This document shows positions 59,295 through 64,000 of a DNA stretch of 64,000 nucleotides, in pieces. Origin of the DNA: Fibrobacter succinogenes (GTDB lineage: Bacteria > Fibrobacterota > Fibrobacteria > Fibrobacterales > Fibrobacteraceae); NCBI GenBank assembly GCA_902794535.1, contig CADBHQ010000020.1:1-64000 (forward strand), given 5' to 3'. The position numbers were made by a program, and so were the translations under genes. The first letter of the stretch is position 1. The number at the start of each line of letters is the position of its first letter. Below the pieces are notes generated by a model. That model had not been told where the DNA came from. It saw only the letters and a program-made list of their open reading frames with translations, and did not search any database.

Positions 59295-59401
59295 CATTTT
59301 GTTTCAAAACATGTAAAATTTGGGTGCCAGCCCCTGTTTTTATTCCTAATTTCCTTCCATAAATTGAAAAACAGCCATAAAATGGCAAAAAGAGGTTCAA
59401 A

Positions 59402-61522
59402 ATGAGCGTAAGCTACCGCAAAAAGACCATCAACGAAATCGCAAAGGCCCCTACCGCGCCCGTCAAGCCGGCCGGTCCGGTGAATGTGGATTTCTATGGC
59501 GAAGATGTGTTCAACATCGACGCCATGCGCGAATACTTGCCCAAGGATGTCTGCGAAAAGCTGATTGCAACCATTAACGAAGGTGCCGCCCTCGATCCGA
59601 GTATCGCAGGCGATGTGGCCCACGCCATGAAGAAGTGGGCGATGGACCGCGGTGCGACTCACTTTACGCACTGGTTCCAGCCGCTCACCGGTTCCACTGC
59701 CGAAAAGCATGACTCCTTCCTTGAACCTGACGGTTGCCGCGCCATTATGGCCTTTAGCGGCAAGAACTTGATTGTCGGCGAACCGGACGCTTCTAGCTTC
59801 CCGAGTGGGGGACTCCGTTCCACGTTCGAAGCCCGCGGCTATACCGCCTGGGATCCGACCAGCCCGGCATTCCTCAAGCGCCACGGCAACGGGGCTACGC
59901 TCTGCATCCCGACTGCATTCTGCAGCTACACCGGAGAAGCGCTCGACAAGAAGACTCCGCTCCTGCGCAGTTTGCAAGCTCTTTCTAAATCTACCCGCCG
60001 CCTCATGACCTGCTTCAAGGCGGGCCCCAAGAAGACGACGGTCACGCTCGGCGCCGAACAGGAATACTTCCTCATCGACAAGCGTTTCTACCTGCAACGC
60101 CCCGACCTGTACCAGGCCGGCCGCACTCTGTTCGGTGCCGCTCCCGCGAAGCACCAACAGATGGATGACCACTACTTCGGTAGCATCCCGGCTCGCATTT
60201 TGAACTTCATGAACGAAGTGGAAATCGAACTTTGGAAACTCGGCATTCCGGCGAAGACCCGCCACAACGAAGTGGCGCCTGCCCAGTTCGAACTCGCCCC
60301 GATGTTCGAAGAAGTGAACCTTGCTTGCGACCACAACATGCAAATCATGGAAGTGCTCCGCAACGTGGCCGACAAGAATGGCCTCGTTTGCTTGCTCCAC
60401 GAAAAGCCTTTCGCTGGCGTGAACGGTTCCGGCAAACACAACAACTGGTCCGTGTCTTACGGTAAGGGTAACTTGCTCAATCCGGGTAAGGACCCGCACC
60501 AGAACGCCGTGTTCCTCACCACGCTCTGCGCCATCATTTATGCCGTCGACACTCATGCTGATTTGCTCCGCATGACAACTGCTGGCGCCGGCAACGACCA
60601 CCGCCTCGGTGCAAACGAAGCTCCTCCGGCCATTGTCTCCATGTTCCTCGGCGACCAGCTCATGGACGTCATCGAACAGATCGAACAAGGCGTGCCCAAG
60701 TCCTCTAAGCAAGCTGGCGCACTCCGCATCGGTGCCGACATGCTCCCGGCTTTGCCGCGCGACGCCACCGACCGTAACAGAACTTCTCCGTTCGCCTTTA
60801 CCGGCAACAAGTTCGAATTCCGTGCACCGGGCTCCAGCCAGAGCTGCTCCGAACCGAACGTGGTTCTGAACACCATCGTGGCCGAAGCGTTTGATATGAT
60901 TTCTGAACAGCTCGAAAAGCTCGACGAAAAGAACTTCCACACGGGCCTGCAAAAGATCCTGCAGAAGATCGTGAAGGAACACAAGCGCGTCATCTTCAAC
61001 GGTAACGGCTACACCGACGAATGGGTCGCCGAAGCCGAACGCCGTGGCCTTCCGAATATTCGCACCTCCGTGGAAGCCCTCAAGGCTCTCACCAAGGAAG
61101 AAAATATTCAGTTGTTCGAAAAGTATGGCGTCATGAATCGCCGCGAAATGGAATCCCGCTACGAAATCAACGTCGAAGATTTCCACAAGCGCATTCACAT
61201 CGAAGGCGAAGTCTGCCGCGACATGGCCAAGAACATCATCTTGCCGAAGGTCGTCGAAGCTTACTCTAGCGCCCTCAAGACCAACGAAATGGCTCTCAAC
61301 CAGGGCTTCCCCGGCGTCGATGCCTACGTGAAGTCTCTCGGCGAAGGCGTCAAGAACTTGAGTGCCGCCATCGCTACCATGGAAGAAAGCCTGAACGGTC
61401 TGCACGAAGGCATTCTCGATGCAATGGCTGCGCTCCGCAAGGTTGTCGATGGCCTCGAAAAGGTCGTCCCCGACGAAATGTGGCCTCTGCCGAAATACAG
61501 AGAAATGCTGTTTATTTACTAA
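59402..61522 (+). CDS. glnA: type III glutamine synthetase
   Basis: 706 residues, the length of GSIII (GlnN) enzymes and much longer than GSI. It condenses glutamate and ammonia with ATP. Seen: the family's N-terminal [31 protein letters not shown], the acidic metal site in [28 protein letters not shown], and [25 protein letters not shown] lies six bases before the ATG. It is divergent from the NtrC-like gene and followed by a strong terminator, so it is monocistronic. Ammonia assimilation fits an anaerobe that uses ammonia as its main nitrogen source. Confidence 0.95.
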   Translation: MSVSYRKKTINEIAKAPTAPVKPAGPVNVDFYGEDVFNIDAMREYLPKDVCEKLIATINEGAALDPSIAGDVAHAMKKWAMDRGATHFTHWFQPLTGSTAEKHDSFLEPDGCRAIMAFSGKNLIVGEPDASSFPSGGLRSTFEARGYTAWDPTSPAFLKRHGNGATLCIPTAFCSYTGEALDKKTPLLRSLQALSKSTRRLMTCFKAGPKKTTVTLGAEQEYFLIDKRFYLQRPDLYQAGRTLFGAAPAKHQQMDDHYFGSIPARILNFMNEVEIELWKLGIPAKTRHNEVAPAQFELAPMFEEVNLACDHNMQIMEVLRNVADKNGLVCLLHEKPFAGVNGSGKHNNWSVSYGKGNLLNPGKDPHQNAVFLTTLCAIIYAVDTHADLLRMTTAGAGNDHRLGANEAPPAIVSMFLGDQLMDVIEQIEQGVPKSSKQAGALRIGADMLPALPRDATDRNRTSPFAFTGNKFEFRAPGSSQSCSEPNVVLNTIVAEAFDMISEQLEKLDEKNFHTGLQKILQKIVKEHKRVIFNGNGYTDEWVAEAERRGLPNIRTSVEALKALTKEENIQLFEKYGVMNRREMESRYEINVEDFHKRIHIEGEVCRDMAKNIILPKVVEAYSSALKTNEMALNQGFPGVDAYVKSLGEGVKNLSAAIATMEESLNGLHEGILDAMAALRKVVDGLEKVVPDEMWPLPKYREMLFIY

Positions 61523-61550
61523 GTCTCGCCAATTGTGCGTTGAAAATGTG

Positions 61551-61580
61551 AAAAAAGGTAGTCCTTGGACTACCTTTTTT
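61551..61580. terminator. bidirectional Rho-independent terminator
   Basis: AAAAAAGGTAGTCC and GGACTACCTTTTTT form a perfect 14-bp inverted repeat with a TT centre. It ends glnA on the plus strand and the Rpn gene on the minus strand. Confidence 0.9.
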
Positions 61581-61604
61581 GCGTAATTTTTGACGATGTG
61601 TCGG

Positions 61605-62585
61605 CTAATGTTCGAGGCTTGCCTTGATGGCGAGGACTTCATCCTCAGAAAGGCGTGAGTACTTGACAACTTTTTCGATAGGCTCGCCTTCTGCAAGCAT
61701 GTCGACAGCCGTCTTACGACGTTCTTCGGAACGAGTTTCTTTGCTGCCTTCAGCACGACCCTCAGCGCGACCTTCTTCAAGGCCTTCTGCACGTGCGTGC
61801 TTCTTTTCTACGTAGAGTTCGTATTCACGGTCGCTCATCTTCATAGCCTCGCTAACAAGAAATTCTTCCGTAAATTTACTCAATTCGGCCTTTTTCTGCA
61901 AGAGGGCAAATTGCGACCCCGCCGGAACGGGTACGGGGCGTTCGTTGTTCAGTCCGTCGAACACGCGCAGCCACTGTGCAAATTGGCTGTTGTCGGCCTC
62001 GAAGCCACCTTTCAAGAACTTGGGCACTTCAACCAGAGTGATGGTCTGCTTCTTGTAGAATTCCTCGTTGTCCTGATTTTTGAGACGAATCGTGTGCACG
62101 TAGTTTTTCCATTCTGGGAATCCCACGAACATCTGGAGGCTGATCAGATTCAAGCTCTTCAGATTGTACGGGTGCCCCTTGGCAAGGCTTGCGACCGTGT
62201 GCTTCGAAGCGTAGTACACCAAGCGACTGTTGAAGCTTTCGTCCTCGATGTGCTGAACCTCCAGTACGATACGGTCCGTGCGCTGGTCCTCGGCCACGAT
62301 ATCCGAAAAGGTGCTTTTGGTGATTGCCCCAGGGAGTTCCTTGTTCACGAAGGTAAGGTGCTCAATACAGTTGCTCCCGTAAAGATGAAGCGCCGCGTTG
62401 AAGAAATCTACCGCAATTGATTCGTTTTCGGGGGCTCCGAGGAGTAACTTGATGACGGCGTCGTTGTAGATATAGACGTACTTGTAGCGTTCCCTGTATT
62501 TTTCAATGCATGCGGAAACATCGCCTCCCTGCTTGTGGGTGTCGCTGATTTCCTTGAGCATGCCTGCGTACTGTTCCTTATTCAT
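61605..62585 (-). CDS. Rpn-family PD-(D/E)XK nuclease / putative transposase
   Basis: 326 residues. It fits the PDDEXK_2/Rpn family, which promotes RecA-independent recombination and includes mobile-element-like members. The nuclease core is seen in YIYNDAVIKLLLG, the acidic DIVAEDQRTDRIVLEVQHIED with the expected D and E-x-Q pattern, and SRLVYYASKH. The C-terminus has a repeated EGRAEGRAEG-type hinge and a small helical end (EPIEKVVKYSRLSEDEVLAIK). AAAGG precedes the ATG. No terminal inverted repeats were seen around it, so mobility is not supported here. Confidence 0.85.
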   Translation of the reverse strand: MNKEQYAGMLKEISDTHKQGGDVSACIEKYRERYKYVYIYNDAVIKLLLGAPENESIAVDFFNAALHLYGSNCIEHLTFVNKELPGAITKSTFSDIVAEDQRTDRIVLEVQHIEDESFNSRLVYYASKHTVASLAKGHPYNLKSLNLISLQMFVGFPEWKNYVHTIRLKNQDNEEFYKKQTITLVEVPKFLKGGFEADNSQFAQWLRVFDGLNNERPVPVPAGSQFALLQKKAELSKFTEEFLVSEAMKMSDREYELYVEKKHARAEGLEEGRAEGRAEGSKETRSEERRKTAVDMLAEGEPIEKVVKYSRLSEDEVLAIKASLEH

Positions 62586-62664
62586 AAAGAACCTTTGCTT
62601 TATAGCGGTTTGCTCGCGTACGAAAAAACGTACACGAATGGTGTATAACTGATTGTTGGTTTGT
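62586..62664. promoter_or_regulatory. leader and promoter region of the Rpn gene
   Basis: On the minus strand this stretch holds a hairpin GTACG-TTTTTT-CGTAC and possible -10 boxes (TATAAAG near 62600, TTATACACC near 62645). No single promoter stands out. Confidence 0.3.
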
Positions 62665-62835
62665 TATGGAAGCCGACCGCTAAGCGAGTCGGTATATGTA
62701 TCGCAGCGCATTCCGCATGGGTTTTCCAAGGCCAGGGCTTTCGCCTCCGTCAGAACCGGACCTACGACTGCGAGTAGGAATGTACCCGCCCGTGGATGCG
62801 TACGCCTCGGTCAGCGGGATTAGCTCACATCGGCA
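62665..62835. ncRNA. putative structured RNA or folded element
   Basis: A 170-base stretch, GC-rich compared with its AT-rich flanks, holds several nested pairings. CCGACCGC/GCG-A-GTCGG forms a hairpin at 62673-62692. CGCATTCCGCATGGG (62707-62721) can pair with CCCGTGGATGCG (62789-62800). Inside lie GGC-TTTC-GCC (62736-62745, a GAAA tetraloop if read on the minus strand) and CCTAC/GTAGG (62761-62778). GCCGA and TCGGC could close the whole element. I do not recognise it as tmRNA, RNase P, SRP or 6S RNA. Strand is uncertain. No coding frame explains it. Confidence 0.4.
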
Positions 62836-62876
62836 AGAATATACAAAATTTTAGTAGGGCGTGCAATAGGGCGAAC

Positions 62877-62910
62877 TGCGACGTCTATTGTCGCATGCTC
62901 AATCTATATT
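62877..62910 (+). promoter_or_regulatory. promoter with dyad before the Fic gene
   Basis: TGCGAC and GTCGCA pair perfectly around GTCTATT (62877-62895) and end nine bases before TATATT (62905-62910), the likely -10 box. The dyad covers the -35 region, a place expected for a repressor. The gene follows at 62938 with AAAGGAG upstream. Confidence 0.5.
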
Positions 62911-62937
62911 CGTGATAATCCCCTAAAGGAGTGTGTC

Positions 62938-63471
62938 ATGAACAGATTGGAAAAACTAGAAATATCGAATGTCATCGGTGATTTTCGTGCGGCCCTTGAA
63001 ACCTTGGATCGTTACGACCACCAGCAACTGGAATTCCCGAAGACCGGCGTAGACTATAGCGAAACGAGTGGCCCCATCACCTATGAGTTGGCGATGGAAG
63101 CGATTTCTGTGCTCAGGGAAAAATTCCGCGACAGCGGAATCTTCGGTGCCGAAAAGGATGCTTCTTTCAAGAGTTCACTCGGACAAATTTACCAGACCTT
63201 CGACGGCAAGGAACTTTATCCGACCGTGCAGATGAAGGCGGCAACACTCCTGTATCTGCTTGTTAAGAACCATTCTTTTGTTGACGGCAATAAGCGCATT
63301 GCTGCGTTCATTTTCTTGTGGTACATGTCGCGCAACGATATCCTTTATCGTGTGGACGGCTCCAAAATCGTAAGCGATGGTGCCCTGGTCGCACTCACGC
63401 TGCTTATTGCCGAAAGCAAACCCGAAGAACGCGAATCCATGACCAAGCTCGTGGTGAACTTGATTATGTAG
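62938..63471 (+). CDS. Fic/Doc-domain protein
   Basis: 177 residues with the Fic core motif HSFVDGNKRIAAF, which carries the catalytic His and the nucleotide-binding Asn/Lys/Arg. It resembles the C-terminal half of RhuM-type virulence proteins (DFRAALETLDRYDHQQLEF, IYQTFDGKELYPTVQMKAATLLYLLVKNH by parts) but lacks their DNA-binding N-terminal half. The ATG has AAAGGAG upstream and its own -10 box, so the short form is a real gene rather than a broken one. Fic enzymes add AMP or other groups to target proteins. The neighbour ten bases downstream is a FISUMP protein, not a recognised antitoxin. Confidence 0.85.
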   Translation: MNRLEKLEISNVIGDFRAALETLDRYDHQQLEFPKTGVDYSETSGPITYELAMEAISVLREKFRDSGIFGAEKDASFKSSLGQIYQTFDGKELYPTVQMKAATLLYLLVKNHSFVDGNKRIAAFIFLWYMSRNDILYRVDGSKIVSDGALVALTLLIAESKPEERESMTKLVVNLIM

Positions 63472-63480
63472 GAGGCTTTT

Positions 63481-64000
63481 ATGAAAGACTCATACTTTAC
63501 AGACCCGCGAGACGGTGAAACCTACCGCACCGTGAAAATCGGAAATCGGATTTGGTTCGCCGAAAACTTGCGGCATAAATGCGAAGGTGTGCAGGCGTAT
63601 GCCGGCGGCATGGGGTATTTGTGCTTGAATGGCGAAACGCCGCCTTACGATTGGAACTGCGACCCAAATGTGAAGAAATATGGCTTGTGCTACTACTGGA
63701 AATTTGCAGAAGCCGCGGTCCCCAAAGGTTGGCGCTTGCCGAACAATGACGATTGGCGAGACTTGTTTAATGCAGTTGGCGCAAAATGTGAAATGGGCGA
63801 GCATGGTGCCGAAACTTACCTTGGGGCGGCTCTTGCGTTAAAGTCCAAAGACGATTGGGAAGAAGACGAACTGTTCCCTGTTGGCAAAAGTGCTGATGCA
63901 TTCAACTTTACGGCGTATCCGGCGGGTTGCATGGAAGAATTCGGTTTTTGCGGAGCTCGCGGCAGACACACGCGATTCTGGAGTTCCGTCGGGCAAAACA
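63481..64000 (+). CDS. FISUMP-domain protein without signal peptide (partial)
   Basis: The ATG at 63481 follows AGGAGG and lies nine bases after the Fic stop; the frame is open to the window end (173 residues seen). From residue 6 it is a FISUMP/TIGR02145 domain: TDPRDGETYRTVKIGNRIWF, AENLRHK, then PKGWRLPNNDDWRDLF. There is no signal peptide or lipobox, in contrast to the FISUMP lipoproteins at 1096, 32806 and 34503, so it should stay in the cytoplasm. Co-transcription with the Fic gene is very likely. Confidence 0.8.
   Translation, partial: MKDSYFTDPRDGETYRTVKIGNRIWFAENLRHKCEGVQAYAGGMGYLCLNGETPPYDWNCDPNVKKYGLCYYWKFAEAAVPKGWRLPNNDDWRDLFNAVGAKCEMGEHGAETYLGAALALKSKDDWEEDELFPVGKSADAFNFTAYPAGCMEEFGFCGARGRHTRFWSSVGQN

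Noticed and set aside
59300-59400. Sigma-54 promoter of glnA at the TGGGTGCC/TGGCAC stretch
   Set aside because: Neither strand gives GG and GC with the required ten-base spacing.
59279-61792. An 837-residue open frame on the minus strand opposite glnA
   Set aside because: It is antisense to the type III glutamine synthetase and would also run through a terminator and the Rpn gene.
61605-62938. Rpn gene and flanks as a complete insertion sequence
   Set aside because: No terminal inverted repeats or target-site duplication were found at either side.

Overview
The window reads as chromosomal DNA of a fibre-degrading Fibrobacter. The pointers are several copies of two Fibrobacter-enriched families (TIGR02147/DUF4423 proteins and FISUMP/TIGR02145 major paralogous domain proteins), many lipoproteins with Ser-rich linkers, a GH9 / clan GH-A cellulase / GH9 cluster whose GH9 enzymes share a basic C-terminal motif, a type III glutamine synthetase, and -10 boxes of the form TATATT. 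No plasmid, phage, CRISPR array or complete insertion sequence was seen.

Layout. 1-10.3 kb: two cassettes of a TIGR02147 regulator-like gene overlapping a mosaic lipoprotein gene, then a third, regulator-less operon of three more lipoproteins. All three units share an upstream region with TGTATTCC-type palindromes and a -10 box, and in the first two the -10 box sits about 7 bases before the ATG, which predicts leaderless mRNA. 10.3-20.8 kb: tRNA-His, a small zinc-binding protein, a ComEC-like metallo-beta-lactamase lipoprotein, an acyl-ACP thioesterase, aroA, a membrane-anchored solute-binding protein, a PBP4-DUF1460 fusion, dxr and a secreted esterase. 20.8-28 kb: the cellulase cluster. 28-32.7 kb: rseP, flavodoxin-type proteins, a lipoprotein and a zinc-ribbon protein. 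32.8-39.8 kb: a three-gene surface operon of two FISUMP lipoproteins and a GLUG-type repeat protein. 39.8-40.5 kb: a decay zone with a frameshifted TSCPD gene and a scrap of the zinc-ribbon gene. 40.5-49.6 kb: membrane proteins, purD-purE, an outer-membrane-like protein, tRNA-Arg, rimO and frr-uppS-cdsA. 49.7-54.3 kb: a frameshifted polysaccharide deacetylase, a DEAD-box helicase and two envelope proteins. 54.5-58.1 kb: a large InlB-type B-repeat surface protein. 58.2-61.5 kb: an atypical NtrC-like regulator (GAFIGA instead of GAFTGA) divergent from glnN-type glutamine synthetase, with two TTACA-N4-TGTAA dyads between them. 61.6-64 kb: a PD-(D/E)XK Rpn nuclease, a structured-looking 170-base intergenic element, a Fic/Doc protein and a FISUMP protein without signal peptide that runs off the window.

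How the genes work together. Housekeeping genes cover precursor synthesis for the envelope (dxr, uppS, cdsA), peptidoglycan turnover (PBP4-DUF1460), membrane stress (rseP), translation (frr, rimO, tRNAs), purines (purD, purE) and nitrogen assimilation (glnA). The accessory part is mostly surface display and plant cell wall attack: cellulases, an esterase, a deacetylase, and families of Cys-, Ser- and repeat-rich secreted proteins. The candidates for undescribed biology are the self-contained regulator/mosaic-lipoprotein cassettes with a shared palindromic operator (1-10.3 kb) and the Fic/FISUMP pair beside the Rpn gene and structured element (61.6-64 kb).
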